64,000 nucleotides of DNA from Agelas oroides. Lineage: Eukaryota > Porifera > Demospongiae > Agelasida > Agelasidae. Location: NCBI GenBank assembly GCA_949130485.1, contig OX422189.1, forward strand, positions 8,093,620-8,157,619, read 5' to 3'. Both the position numbers and the translations under genes were made by a program. Positions 35,924-47,574 of this stretch are shown here, in pieces (position 1 is the stretch's first letter; every line of letters begins with the position of its first letter). The notes below the pieces were generated by a model that was given only the letters and a program-made list of their open reading frames with translations, did no database searches and was not told where the DNA came from.

Positions 35924-36569
35924 CAGCTTTTTCACTTTCCTCTTACATCAAATAATTTAAGCTTTGGAGAGAGAAAAAGGAAAATCCACAGGGATCCAGC
36001 TGAGAATTGAACCTGAGACTTTCCGTATACTAGTTGAATGCTTTTATCACTAGGGCTTAAAATCTGGGATGGAATCACTGCAGTTGCATTTCTGAGGAAT
36101 TAGCTACAGTACTTATATATAGCATGACTTCATCACAGATGTTGTCACACTAGCGTGGTCAACCATGCATAAACCACCTAGACAAGGCTAATGATTGTAA
36201 GATAATTTGCACTAGCTTCCTCTACTATCTGTGATGCTAGTTTCTTCTAGACCACTTTACAACCACATTGTGTAATTAGGGCCTAACATTTGTGAGTAAA
36301 GCAAGTAACCCAGCAGTAGAAGAGTGTATGTGCAAGCAAGCACCAGATATATAGGGCAGTTTGGGTGCATGCCCCTCAGCCTCAGGAAAATGTTACAAAT
36401 TAGATACCCTGAGATCACTTCTGAGACCATTTTGGGGGTAATTTGTCAACCAGAATCATTCCTGTCTTATAGTATCATCAGTCTGTACATGTATGAGAGG
36501 CAGCAGTAGAAGACTGAGCCCAAAGCCACTGAGTATTCTCAGTGAAATAAACAATTAATCCCACAGCAT

Positions 36570-36640
36570 TTACAACTAACCTGCAGCTAGTTACAACTAA
36601 CCTGCAGCTAGTTACAACTAACCTACCAGATGCAACTAAC
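36570..36640 (+). repeat. About 22-bp tandem repeat, three copies
   Basis: TTACAACTAACCTGCAGCTAG repeated, the last unit diverged. Confidence 0.85.
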
Positions 36641-38150
36641 CTATAACTTTAGGCCCTGAGGGTGATGAAGCTACAGCAATATTGCATTTCAGACGTAATA
36701 ATTACATTAAGCCATAATGGAACTTGATATGACACATGATGACATCATTGGGATGTCATCATGCTTCTTGGTTACTACCTAACAGCATTTTATAACTCTA
36801 GCACTGTGGTTGAACATTATATCACCATGGTCTTATATTGTAAGATAATTTCACCATGTAGCGTCTTCTAGACCAGCTGTGTCTTATCTCTAGTTTCTCC
36901 TAGACCACCCACATTGTAGCTACACCCACATTGTAGCTACCATTGTACAACCACATAGCTAGTTGAACATTTGTGATGGAGTCATCACAGTTGTATTTCA
37001 AAGATAAATTGTATCCCATGCATGGGATTATGGAGTAGAGTGACTACCTCACAAGCTTTTTTCAGTATAGATGTAACACCATCTTACAATACTAATATTT
37101 TTGAGAGTTTCCTTGACTGGAAACATTAACATGCAGTTTCAGTTCTTGAACCTACGTAGCAATGACAATTATTAGATCACATTGGAAGAACAGTACTGCA
37201 TGCAAGCGAGTAGTTAGAATGTAATAGTTGGCTAGCAGGTTAAGGTTAAACTAAACCCAAACTACATAAAAGCTATAGTTAGTAGTCTGAAAACACACGA
37301 ATCAATTATGTCATAGCATACAGGAAACCAATCATCATTCTAGCTACAACCTGCAATAGCTAGAGCTGTACTGATTGTGTTCTAGTCCATCCATTTAGGG
37401 TGAACCGTTTCCAGTGAGGCTGTTGTTAAACTGATTCTGACATCCAGCAAGTGCCGCTAAAAAGGAAAGGGAGCTCAAGTTAACTTGTCTTCCAAGATCC
37501 AGCAATTAGTTTGTTTAGCTGCAAAGGTGAAAGGTGAAAGCAACAGTAACAAACACTTTATAAACAGGTCACCAATTAGGTCCTCCAGGCTGTCTTCAAG
37601 GAGTGGATATATAGCTATTGAAAACCGCAAATCGACAAGTGAAAAGTGCCCGACAAGCTAGAAAACAGGTCCCCATTGAATGGACTAAAGTGGAATTAAC
37701 ATCTTGGTTAGCCTGGCCTCGTACCCAGGGTCTTGGGAAGAACCTGGGTACGAGGCTATATCTTGGTTTATCTGTACATTCCCATCTCATTGCATCAACA
37801 CAATAAGAAGTGCACTTCTACATGATGTTATGAGATTACCCAGCTGATGGATAGCATAGTAACTATAGCACACTGCATAACTTGTACTAGCTGTGTTTTG
37901 CTTTGCATTACTTGGAAAAGAGGAGTTTTGCTATAACTATTGGATTGTGTGCAGAAGGCGCTATTCTGAGAAAGTGATATGCATTACCACTGTACTATAT
38001 ATAAGCCTCTGAGTATCATTCACTGTACCAGCTACTTGTACTGTGTATGCTTTCTTGGAACAGCTGTTGTGTGAATGTATGTAGGTGGCCTGACAATTAG
38101 TGTGGGTGACTCTTTTATGGTTTCATGAACTGTGCTATAAGTCAATACTA
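36641..38150. other. No gene recognised
   Basis: Apart from the palindromic element at 37709-37758, only short frames without motifs are present. Confidence 0.4.
37709..37758. mobile_element. Miniature palindrome, 50 bp
   Basis: TAGCCTGGCCTCGTACCCAG start with GGGTACGAGGCTA end. Flanks CATCTTGGT and TATCTTGGT match at 8 of 9 positions. Confidence 0.8.
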
Positions 38151-38154
38151 CCTC

Positions 38155-38515
38155 ACATATTGTTTATGTGCATGAGCTTCATCAACAATGAGACACCTGT
38201 CACAGCACTTAACTTGCTAATGAGATCATAGCCTCATATTGTTTAAGTGAGCTTCATCAAGACATGAGACACCTGTCACAGCACTTAACTTGCTAATGAG
38301 ATCATAGCCTCATATTGTTTAAGTGAGCTTCATCAAGACATGAGACACCTGTCACAGCACTTAACTTGCTAATGAGATCATAGCCTCATATTGTTTAAGT
38401 GAGCTTCATCAAGACATGAGACACCTGTCACAGCACTTAACTTGCTAATGAGATCATAGCCTCATATTGTTTAAGTGAGCTTCATCAAGACATGAGACAC
38501 CTGTCACAGCAATTA
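38155..38515 (+). repeat. 76-bp tandem repeat upstream of the first spongin-like copy
   Basis: Five units: three essentially identical, the first and last diverged (GCCTCATATT recurs at 38231, 38307, 38383 and 38459). Each contains GAGACACCTGTCACAGCA, including the E-box CACCTG. A related sequence lies upstream of the intact gene near 41785-42060, so it may derive from a promoter unit. Confidence 0.85.
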
Positions 38516-38775
38516 ACTTACAATAGGCCATGGGATGACCTGCGTTCCTTTCCACTGAAATGCGATACTATTATGGTAATTGATTCGCCCCCATCTTGGT
38601 AAAAGAGCTTGGAGCTGTGGTTTGACAATACCAAGAATTATTCCACTGTGAATACTTCTTGTATTGTTAGGTGATTTTTGCTAGCTTCTTCTAAATAAGT
38701 TATAGCAAATTATTCACCAGCAAACTTTCTGACCAACTCAACAAGAAACCACAAGACAAAGAGAACAAGGTCAAA

Positions 38776-39012
38776 ATGGAGAAGAGACTTGTTATACTGC
38801 TACTGTGCTGTGCTGGAGCCCTTGTTGCTGAAAGCGTGCCAACAGAGGAGCAGCAGAGGGTTCTTGAACTGCTGCAGCAAGAACTTTATAGCCAGCCAAC
38901 ATGCATGCTGTTGCTGAAAAGCAAAGGGCTGGCTATCCCAATCCTACCATTCCATATGTATACACAGGTTTACATTTTCCTAGTATTGACTATGCTTTGC
39001 ACTCCACGTTAG
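38776..39012 (+). pseudogene. Truncated secreted short-chain-collagen-like copy 1
   Basis: The ATG codes MEKRLVILLLCCAGALVAES, nearly identical to the signal peptide of the intact gene. It is followed by the TEEQQ and LELLQQEL pro-segment. After about 37 residues similarity ends and an unrelated frame runs to a stop. The C-terminal domain is absent from the following kilobases. The TATA-like box of the intact gene is changed here (TTGGTAAAAGAG, about 38597). It could still give a 78-residue secreted peptide. Confidence 0.7.
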
Positions 39013-39437
39013 TGTGGTGATGGTGTACAGGTATGAAATTAGGGACTAATGAAACTGTGACATCTTACACGTAGCACTTCTGTTACAGCCATAAAATTTG
39101 GTATTTCCAGTCAGGTATTGCAACATATTTTGAGCAGGTGTGTCACAAAATGTTTTGAACATTGCTAGATGACACTAGTTGTAAAAGTGTGTACTATATC
39201 CCAAAAAATTCAACTTGGTTCACTAGACCGTTTTTCTTTGTTAGATGATGGGTCTCAGTGGGGAGTCTTGAAACAAGGGATTGATTTGGTGTGCTTAAAC
39301 TATGTATTTAAGGACTTCTAATAATTTGTCATGCACACTGGTGCAATTACATTCCGGCAGACCAGATGTGCAAGATCATAGCATCAAAAACCTCTTCCAG
39401 TAATGCTGATTACTAACAGAGACTCATTAACATAAGA

Positions 39438-39707
39438 ACGGGCGGCTAGAGTAAGAGCGTGTAACTACGTAAAATTCGAAACCAGGCGGAATTTACCGCC
39501 AGTACTAAAAGTAGTAACACGTACTGTGCATGCTGCGTTGACATAAGCATAGATTATATAGAGGTAAGAGCTATATAACCTATGACATAAGCCATTATGC
39601 ATTGTTGCTAAGCGCGCACGTGACCGGGTGTTCTATTTTTAGTACGGTTCAATAATTTTGCCCGGACTACGGGCTACACGCTCTTACTCTAGCCGCCCGT
39701 TTTTATG
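39438..39707. mobile_element. TIR element, ACGGGCGGCTAGAG ends
   Basis: ACGGGCGGCTAGAGTAAGAG plus CGTGTA at the left, exact complement at the right edge. About 270 bp, no ORF. Confidence 0.8.
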
Positions 39708-39899
39708 CGCTCTTGATATATAGTCAGACTCTTTGGCAAGAGACGAAGTTCATGCAACTATGCAAGACTATGCTTAGCCTATGCACATTGAGTATGTATG
39801 GACTGAGGACCTTCCGTCAGAGCCTAAAATTATGAGTTGTGTCCATCATCAACCAGTAGCTAGCTGGTGGCTGATATGCTAGGCAATCCTTTTAGTAGG

Positions 39900-41780
39900 A
39901 GTAAGAATGCATGTCTCAACACTTCATGTGTAAGAAATTGAACATGGGAGTGACCAGCTGCATGATGGATAGCACGGGCATACAGCTACATCAGCAGGCC
40001 TGCCAACCCAAAACCTTGAGATCGTCGGATGGGTGTGGTCCCAATAAAATCGCCCTCAAGCCACACCCACCGCCGGAAGATCGACGATTTCGAGTCAGAA
40101 ACCGCCTCAATACTAGCCTGGTGTCACCAGCCTTCTCTTACACAACTTGCGTATATACGATTTAGTCACATGAACATGCAGCCCTCTTCCGCGGTAAGCA
40201 AAATTCGGCAACCGTTCCCAACGCCAGACCGCATTTTTCGCTCCTGGTGGTATTAAAGAAGTCGGCGTCACTCGCACCAATAGAACGGCATTTGCAGATA
40301 TTTACACGGCGAAGTGAACTACCCGTGAGATTAGCTTGCACTAAGAGACCGTGAGACCTGCACTGAAATCATGAGACTCGCGGTAAAACCGTGAGAGTTG
40401 GCAGGCCTGCATCCGAGTTTCTGCAATAGTCAATCACTATTCTGGGAATTGACTCTCATCGCTATGTGTAGCTATATTATTTGAAAGTACCAAGCACTAA
40501 TTCTCATTAACTTGTACTGTGTTGTGTTTTGTTTTGCATTACCATAGGAGTAGGAAGCAAATTTGAAGTGTAGAGGCCATGTGTGCCGCGCGAAGCGCTG
40601 TTAAAAACAAACGGAAAGGAATTTCGCCGCGCGTAGCGCGGCGGCGAATTTTTTCACCTTTAGACTGCAAAATAAAGCCCTTTTTCAACGGTGTATAATA
40701 TTCTAGCCTCGTTCTCAGAGCTTACCAACCCTCCAGTACAATATTCAATTTATGTGGAAAACAGATTATACTGACTTCGTCGTCGTTCCGAGGAGACCGC
40801 CCGGCTAGCTTTCGTCGCTTGTAGTAGTTTCTTTGAAAATCTGCATTAGCTTCGTTTGGAGCCATCTCACTGCCAAGATTTCGATCACTTTATAGTGTAC
40901 TTTAATCGGAAATGTACGCATATAACTGCACTGATATGAGACTGATGTAACGAAGAGGCTGCTTGACCTTAGCCTCGCTCCCAGACGAGGCTAGCTTGAG
41001 CTAACTTATAGCATGCAGGTTATTACTATTAATTTACGGCCTAAAAAGTGTAGCGGCCAAAGCCGCTACGGCCGCTACGGTTCCTACGCCACTGATTACT
41101 TGGAAAATAGTCTCGCGAAAGAGCACCCACCCCTACTTTTGGCCCGATTTCCTGCAGAGGGTCAAAGTTTACTCAAATGAGCGCCCACCCTGGAGCGAGC
41201 TTCGTGTGACTAATAGAGCGCACTCATGCAGTTGGAGGAGCACAGCATCAAGCGCTATACATATCTGAGGTAAGAAAATTCGAGTTATACTCCACCGAAG
41301 TTTACTACTCGCAAGCCACACCTCGAAGGGTGTGGCTTGCGAGACTAGATCATGCTTACGATGATATGGTGCCGTTCAGAGTGTTGCTTGCCGTCAGGAC
41401 TTCGAAGTCGCTGGCGGCTCCGTTCTACGTAAAAATTATTTGCTTCGAGGGCATCGAGTCGCTATAAACATGACATAGGCCCCTTTTTTATTTTGGTTAC
41501 TATGAATGCGGAAACACTTGAAAGAGCGCCCGCCCACCCCCCTCTTTGGTAATCTTGTAAGGTGCTCCGCCCATGGGCGATCCAAGAGTTGATATTCTGA
41601 GAAACTGATCTGTATTGACTATGGCAGCTGTATTATGCCACTGCATAGTACTGACCATGCACTTGTATGGCTTCTTGGATATTGTTGTATTGTACCCCAA
41701 CAGCGTCCTGGAATAGCTGCTGCAGTAGAGTGCCAAGAATTAGCGTGGGTGTCTCTTTATGGTTGCATAATGTGCACTGT
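39900..41780. other. No gene recognised; several small hairpins
   Basis: GC-rich hairpin near 40590-40650 (GCCGCGCG and GTAGCGCGGC). Short palindromes TAGCCTCGCTCCCAGACGAGGCTA-type near 40974 and CGCAAGCCACACCTCGAAGG-type near 41312. No reading frame stands out. Confidence 0.45.
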
Positions 41781-41784
41781 GCTA

Positions 41785-42065
41785 TAGCCGTTCCTCGAAA
41801 ATGAGACACCCTGTCAATGAAATTTGACTAATCAAATCATACCAGGTATATTGTTCGAGCTTCTTCAACAATGATGAGACAGCTGTTATGGTGATTTTAC
41901 TCAATTAAATCACCCCAAACTTGGTAAAGAGCTTGGAGATGTGGTCTGACAGTACTAATTATTCTGACTGTGGGTGCCTCTTGTATGGTTATATAAAAGT
42001 GATTTGTGCAAGGTTCCTCAAAAATGAGACACCTGTTCCAGCGAATTCACTGAATCAGGTGATCA
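41785..42065 (+). promoter_or_regulatory. Degenerate upstream repeats of the intact spongin-like gene
   Basis: Three spaced copies of GAGACAC/AGCTG-type blocks (about 41800, 41878 and 42026: ATGAGACACCTGTTCCAGCG). They correspond to the 76-bp unit at 38.2 kb. Position just upstream of the TATA box suggests, but does not prove, a regulatory role. Confidence 0.45.
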
Positions 42066-42086
42066 TACCCTTCCGCTTGGAAATGG

Positions 42087-42094
42087 TATAAAAG
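42087..42094 (+). promoter_or_regulatory. TATA box
   Basis: TATAAAAG, 95 bp upstream of the ATG at 42182. Confidence 0.65.
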
Positions 42095-42181
42095 AGCTTA
42101 GCGTTAGCTAGCTTGTCATTCACCAGCAAACTCTCTGACCAACTCAAGAAGAAACTACAAGACAAAGAGAACCCGGTCAAA

Positions 42182-43114
42182 ATGGAGAAGAGACTGGTTG
42201 TACTGCTACTGTGCTGTGCTGGAGCCCTCGTTGCTGAGAGCATGCCAACAGAGGAGCAGCAGAAGGTTCTTGAACTGCTGCAGCAAGAACTTGCCGATGC
42301 TAGGGCCAGCCATTTTCCTGTGGAACAGGGAATCCGCAATCAGCAAATCCGCAATCAGCAAATAGAAAATGCAGAAGAACAGCAAATATTGAATGCAAAA
42401 GAACAAAGGATGCACTTTCCCACCAATCCTGTGGAACAGGGAATCCGCAATCAGCAAATCGAAAATGCGATAAAACAACAAATCGAAGAACAAAGGATCC
42501 ACTTTCCCACCAATCCTGTGGAACAGGGAATCCGCAATCAGCAAATCGAAAATGCAAAAGAACAACAATCAACTAACAGTGGTGTCGTCTACACACGCTG
42601 GGGAAGCACTGAATGCCCTACGACTGCCACACTTGTCTACTTTGGAAGAGCTGGTGGAGCCCACTACAGTCACTCAGGTACAGCTGCTAACTACATCTGC
42701 ATGCCACACACCCCGGAATATTACAGCTCCACTAAAAAAGCAACTTATGCAGCACTTGTCTACGGGTCAGAGTACGAAACATGGGGCAGCCCACTAGCTA
42801 ATCTTGCCAACCACAATGTCCCCTGTGCTGTGTGCTATGCAGAACGAAATGCAATGATAATGGCTCCAGCCAAGATCACTTGCCCAAGCCAGTGGACACG
42901 AGAGTACAACGGCTACCTCATGGCTGCATACTATGGCCATGCCTCACCCAAAAATTTTGTATGCGTGGACCTAGATGCACAGCCAGTGCGTGGTGAGGCA
43001 AAGAATACTGACGGTGCCTTCTTTTGCCATGCCAGGCTTGGTAATTGCCACGGCTTAGACTGCCCCCCCTATGATACAAAGAAAGACCTAGCATGTGTCG
43101 TGTGCACAAGGTAG
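42182..43114 (+). CDS. Secreted protein with short-chain collagen C4 / spongin-type C-terminal domain
   Basis: 310 residues in one exon. Met at 42182 is chosen because a signal peptide follows (MEKRLVVLLLCCAGALVAES). The frame is open upstream but has no ATG there. Residues about 20-45 are Glu/Gln-rich. Residues 46-130 are tandem NPVEQGIRNQQIENA-type repeats. The C-terminal domain, about 134-310, opens GVVYTRWGSTECP and includes GGAHYSHSG, VPCAVCYAERNAM, WTREYNGYLMA and a final LACVVCTR, with eleven Cys. This is the conserved non-collagenous domain of sponge short-chain (spongin) collagens. Unlike those, there is no Gly-X-Y tract; the polar repeats take its place. Inference: an extracellular matrix or lectin-like protein. 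It may compensate by coiled-coil trimerisation. Confidence 0.85.
   Translation: MEKRLVVLLLCCAGALVAESMPTEEQQKVLELLQQELADARASHFPVEQGIRNQQIRNQQIENAEEQQILNAKEQRMHFPTNPVEQGIRNQQIENAIKQQIEEQRIHFPTNPVEQGIRNQQIENAKEQQSTNSGVVYTRWGSTECPTTATLVYFGRAGGAHYSHSGTAANYICMPHTPEYYSSTKKATYAALVYGSEYETWGSPLANLANHNVPCAVCYAERNAMIMAPAKITCPSQWTREYNGYLMAAYYGHASPKNFVCVDLDAQPVRGEAKNTDGAFFCHARLGNCHGLDCPPYDTKKDLACVVCTR
42310..42570 (+). repeat. In-frame repeats in the spongin-like gene
   Basis: Units of about 60-80 bp share GTGGAACAGGGAATCCGCAA and CAAATCGAAAATGC, coding NPVEQGIRNQQIENA, with two shorter IRNQQ/IENA repeats at the start. Copies are near-identical, so copy number may vary. Confidence 0.85.
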
Positions 43115-44110
43115 AAACCTTGTCAGTTGCACACCACCCGAAACTGACTAAAAAATGTGTAGAAATTGCTGATCTAGAACTCTCTTGTGTAATAATTATT
43201 GGACATTCTTTTTTTGTTTATACCCCCAGTTATTTTTGCAGTTTGTAGTAACTGTTAATGATAGCTATAGGCTGTTGCTTTTGCTTGCAAAGAAACTGCT
43301 TAGTTCTACGCATTCTTGCAGTGTATGTACATATTCTTGCTCTGAGTTTGAAAAAGAATTTGAGGCCACAAAACCTGCCAAATTTCTGAAGCTAATTTTT
43401 CTGTTGCAGATTGTCAGAAGGTGGGACAATTGCATGCACCTACTCTGTGCACATTTTAAAAATCACGTGCCTATATTATACTGAGAGAAGGAAGGAGGCC
43501 AACTTCTACTCCAGTCTCTGCACTGAAGTCCATACTTACAAACTGCGCACGCGCGAGTAGGTGGAGTTGTTTGTTGAACCTTGACCTTGAGTTGAGTGTC
43601 GATGTATCAAGTCGTTGCTGACTGCTGCAGCTGCTAATTTGTAAATTACTTTGTACACTTTGAATTAAGTAGATGTGTATTTTGTGTAGCAGAGGCTTTA
43701 TATACTCTAACACATAATTTTCGTTCTAACTCTACCTGTAGTTCATGCTTACACCAGGTCTGTGTATAATATTTTTGAATAGCCAACTGGGTTCATAAAC
43801 AGAGCAGTGTTCCTCTATTGTATCTGGCTTTTTTCATCCTTTATAAAATCTTGTCAGTAGTTCTTGAGTTGTGCTCTGCTACCCAGACTAGCTACATTGA
43901 GCCAGTGCTGTGAGAATCAAGGACCGAAGCTAACAAAGTGATTCTGAAAGTGATTTCCATCAGTGAAGTGCCTTTAGTTTAGTCACCATGCAGCCACAAG
44001 GGCTAAGATGCTTTAAATATGTTCCCTAGGAAGGCCTGGGACAAGGATGGCCACATCAGATTTGTGAGACTACTAGATGTACAACAACAGGCAAGACTTC
44101 CTGATTATGT
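43115..44110. other. 3' flank of the spongin-like gene, no gene recognised
   Basis: It includes the 3' UTR. I did not find an unambiguous AATAAA signal close to the stop. Short frames have no motif. Confidence 0.4.
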
Positions 44111-44123
44111 ACATGAACCTGGA

Positions 44124-44190
44124 TAGTCTCGCAAGCCAGACCCACTTCCGCAAGAGAGGGAAGGGTTAGGGGGTCTGGCTTACGAGACTA
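44124..44190. mobile_element. Miniature palindrome, 67 bp, perfect 9-bp target duplication
   Basis: TAGTCTCGCAAGCCAGACCC start, TACGAGACTA end, flanked by GAACCTGGA on both sides (44115-44123 and 44191-44199). Confidence 0.88.
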
Positions 44191-44281
44191 GAACCTGGAA
44201 TAGTGAGCATGGAAGGGAAAGTTTTTAGTGGCTTAAGAGATCATCTGGGAGGCCAATTCTAACTAGCTGGACAGTACTGCA

Positions 44282-44722
44282 CACTACAAAAACAAGTTGG
44301 TTGTTTTAACCACAGAGTAGTTACCATGGTTGCAGACAAACTGGAGAGACAGTGGTTATGAGATGCTCCCTTTTGGTATTAGACACTAATTGCACAAAGG
44401 ACAGCTGCCCAGTTCATCTTACAACCACAATACACTGAAAACCCTCATAACATCTGTGATTCCCTCACCTGGTTCCAATTAAGAGCATGAAAGTTCCTTA
44501 CTGCAACTTTGAAGTGCATTTGTAATGACTCCTTCACAGATGTTCTGAGGTTTGTCAGTGTATTGTGGTTGTAAGATGAACTGGGTACCTGCCTATTGGG
44601 TTGCCTTATGCAGTAAGTCTTCAATACCAAAAGCTAACCTCTCATAACCACTGTCTCTTCAGCTTGTCTGCAACCATGGTAACCCACTCTGTGGTTAAAA
44701 CAACCAACTTGTTTTTGCAGTG
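44282..44722. mobile_element. Long-armed foldback element, CACTG(C/T)AAAAACA family
   Basis: The left arm starts CACTACAAAAACAAGTTGG and includes TTGTTTTAACCACAGAGTAG and CCATGGTTGCAGACAA. The whole is mirrored on the right, ending GTTTTTGCAGTG. Further inside, CAGTTCATCTTACAACCACAATACACTGA pairs with its complement, so arms extend over most of its 441 bp. Related to 59007-59264. Confidence 0.85.
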
Positions 44723-44943
44723 CAGCAGTGGTAATGCAAAACGTAGCCTCATGGAAATGAGGTTATGGAAATATTAGCATTCATTACCATGTACTGAAAG
44801 CCTTTATTGTATATGGCTGCTTCAGCAAAATGGCTGTTCCTAGGCTCCTCTGGCCTGGAAGTGAGGTTAGGCTGTTCCTAAATTGGAGACTCCAGTTTGC
44901 TCCAATATAAAGGTTCAGCTCCACCCATTTGTACATGCACAGT

Positions 44944-45249
44944 TTATGAGTATGCATACTGTGCCCTTCTACATAGGGCTTTGTCAATGAACCTTGAGAA
45001 TGAGCTTGAATCTGTATAGAGTTCATACAGAGAATGCAAGAGACTACATTTAAAAACAGGTGTGTCAGATAAAAATTTGCCTATATACAGTGTTGGTAGG
45101 AAAAACGACTTTCCGTTTTTTAGTGTTGGCCTCGCCAAAATCTTGCTGCAGCGTTCTAAGAGTTTTTGCTGCAACTCCTCTAATGGCATGCTCTTAGCGA
45201 TAAGAGCTCCAGCACAGCACAGTAGCAGTACAACCAGTCCCTTCTCCAT
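44944..45249 (-). pseudogene. Truncated spongin-like copy 3, minus strand
   Basis: Met at 45249 codes MEKGLVVLLLCCAGALIAKS and LEELQQKLLERCSKILA, the same signal peptide and pro-segment as the intact gene. No repeats and no C-terminal domain follow; the frame diverges and stops after 101 residues. Its 5' leader is cut by a TAGTCTTG palindromic element at 45273-45321. Confidence 0.7.
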
Positions 45250-45272
45250 TTTAATTTTCTCTGTTTTGTGAC

Positions 45273-45321
45273 TAGTCTTGCAAAGCCAGACTTGGTGTGA
45301 AAGTCTGGCTTTGCGAGACTA
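45273..45321. mobile_element. Miniature palindrome in the leader of copy 3
   Basis: TAGTCTTGCAAAGCCAGACT and the mirrored AGTCTGGCTTTGCGAGACTA, 49 bp. The flanks TTTTGTGAC and TTTTCCAAC agree only partly. Confidence 0.75.
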
Positions 45322-46842
45322 TTTTCCAACCGGAGGAGTACAGTAATTCATTTAAGTAAACTAAGTTTGCTGTAACAGAAGCTAGCACAAATCACCTTAC
45401 AACCACAAAGATGCAATAATATGTGTGCGTACCATATTAAGAAGGGTGCAAAGATACAGGTACATAGAATTATAAAGATGCAGCAGCTGATACAGTTGCT
45501 TCCAGTTCACTGTGGCTGAAATGAAAGATAAAAGTGTATGTCTATAGAGCAGATTTCTCTGACTATAGGTTACCAATGGCATTGTGATCAGAGGAATAAG
45601 ATTTACAATGGCTAGTGCCGTACAAACAGTTGTAATCGATAAAGTTTGAAGGCACGAGAACTATGTGAGAGCACGAGCAAATTAGCTGTACCAGGCGTCT
45701 CAAGCTCTTTATGAGGAAGCTATAGCACCGATCACCTTTACAACCATGTATGGAATATTGTTCTTCTATGGAAGAGCCACCCACACTGGGAACTGTAGAG
45801 CGTGCTGTCTGACCACATATAGGGGGAAATTCCAGGATGCTGTTAGGCATTACCCAAGAGGTTATATGCAGTTGCGCACTGTTGCCTAGATTGTGAAAAT
45901 CTGATGTTTTAGGTTGTACTGTTCCCTAGAAATTTTAAAATTAAGAATGATAAACCTTTTCCATTACACTCTTTGTGGTTTATATGGCTATTGTGTATAG
46001 TACATACCACAGATCGTTGTCTTTGCTTTGTGAGCTGGGCTTCATCACAGATGGTAAGACAAGGACTCCTAAGCTTATGGCTTTGTGGGTAGATTGTCGT
46101 TCGTTAGGCTGGGCTTCTGATAAGATTAAGGGTGCATGGTACATGTAGTGGTGCATGCACTTCTCGTCCAATTAAAAAAAAACAATTTTCTAGAAAAGAA
46201 ATTTTAGCTGATTCATCGTCCTTTGACCTACCAGGAAATGTGAATAATCAAATTCTCATGGCATATTTCCTTTTTTCTTTCTGCGGCAAAAAGTAAAGCA
46301 GAATTCTGAAACGTGTGTTCCTTTTGCCTTTTTCAGGCAATTGGAAACACGGAAACGGAAATGGGACAGGAATGAGAACGGTAACAGGAATGGAAATAAC
46401 CGAAAGATGTGGCGAACCAGTCTGTGTTCCCCTAATGTAATTTGTGGGCCAGTTTGTGCACAGCATGTCTTCATTTGGTGCACATGTACATACTGCTTTG
46501 AAGTTAATAAATGAAATTTTAATGTCACACCATGCATGGCAGTTATGAAGCTACTCAAGACTGTTATCACAGCACTTAACACTTGACACTTTTGCACCGC
46601 TTGTCCCAGCAACAAAGGTTCAACCTTCGCTGGACTTATCCGAACAAACCTTCGAGGGTACAAATACAGCCCCTGCTACTGTGTATGGTACATGCTACAG
46701 AATATTCATTTTCCCTATACAGGTGCAAGAAATACAGTCTGGGAATGAGACTAGATCATGATTACTACCCCCTGTCTGGGCAGCATGAGTCCAATAACCT
46801 TGCATTTTCCTGCAGCCAGTTTCTCTCATGCAGTCTAGATCT

Positions 46843-46892
46843 TAGCCTCGTCACCAGGCTCCTCGGGGGGGAGGGGCCTGGGGACAATGCTA
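46843..46892. mobile_element. Miniature palindrome, 50 bp
   Basis: TAGCCTCGTCACCAGGCTCC start, GGGGCCTGGGGACAATGCTA end. Flanks TCTAGATCT and TCTAGATTT match at 8 of 9 positions. Confidence 0.8.
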
Positions 46893-47339
46893 TCTAGATT
46901 TGTGCATTTACGTGTTGCTTAATGTTCAGACAATAGCCCTCAACAATGTTGAGTCAACTTGTATGTACCTACATATCCTACATATGTAGAAGTAAACTTA
47001 ATTAGGTATCAGTAAACTGCCAGTGGATTTCCACTAATGAGCAATTTATTGGAATTAGGCCTTACCATGGTATGAAACCAGAGTACATTGAAGTGCTAAA
47101 CATCCTGTATACGTTAGAAGTCAGTTGGGTGTCACTAAACAGCTTACAGGATTTCCAGGTATGAGCTAGTAATCAGGCTTGCCATAGTATGAAGCAAGAT
47201 ATGTTACTACTAAGAATGATGAGCAAATTATGAAACACATGACCGTAGCTAGCTTTGTGGTTGTAAGACTAGCCTCCTCCAAAATGGGACACCTGATACA
47301 AATCAGATAGTTTTCCACTTTGAAAAACGAGCTTTAAGT

Positions 47340-47530
47340 CAGCGCTAGTAGCTACCCATCGACAGGCAAAATTTCAGACCAACTCAAAGAAGGATCACAA
47401 GACAAAGAGGACACAAAGGGAAGGGACTGGTGGTACTGTGGTATGCCTTGTTGCTAAGAGCATGCCATCAGAGCAACAGGAGAGGGTTTTGAAGTACTGC
47501 AGCAAAAACTCAGTGAGGTCAAACAGGCTG
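47340..47530 (+). pseudogene. Broken spongin-like copy 4
   Basis: The 5' leader matches that of the intact gene (CAGACCAACTCAAAGAAGGA and GACAAAGAGGACAC). The signal-peptide region is frameshifted (GGACTGGTGGTACTGTGGTA), and GCATGCCATCAGAGCAACAG then recalls the pro-segment. There is no usable ATG frame and no C-terminal domain. Confidence 0.65.
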
Positions 47531-47574
47531 ATCTTGTTTACACGTCTGTGGAAGTTTATATTAAATTGAAGACC

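Noticed and set aside
42113-42181. Upstream in-frame extension of the spongin-like protein
   Set aside because: It has no ATG and would mask the signal peptide; it overlaps the expected 5' UTR just after the TATA box.
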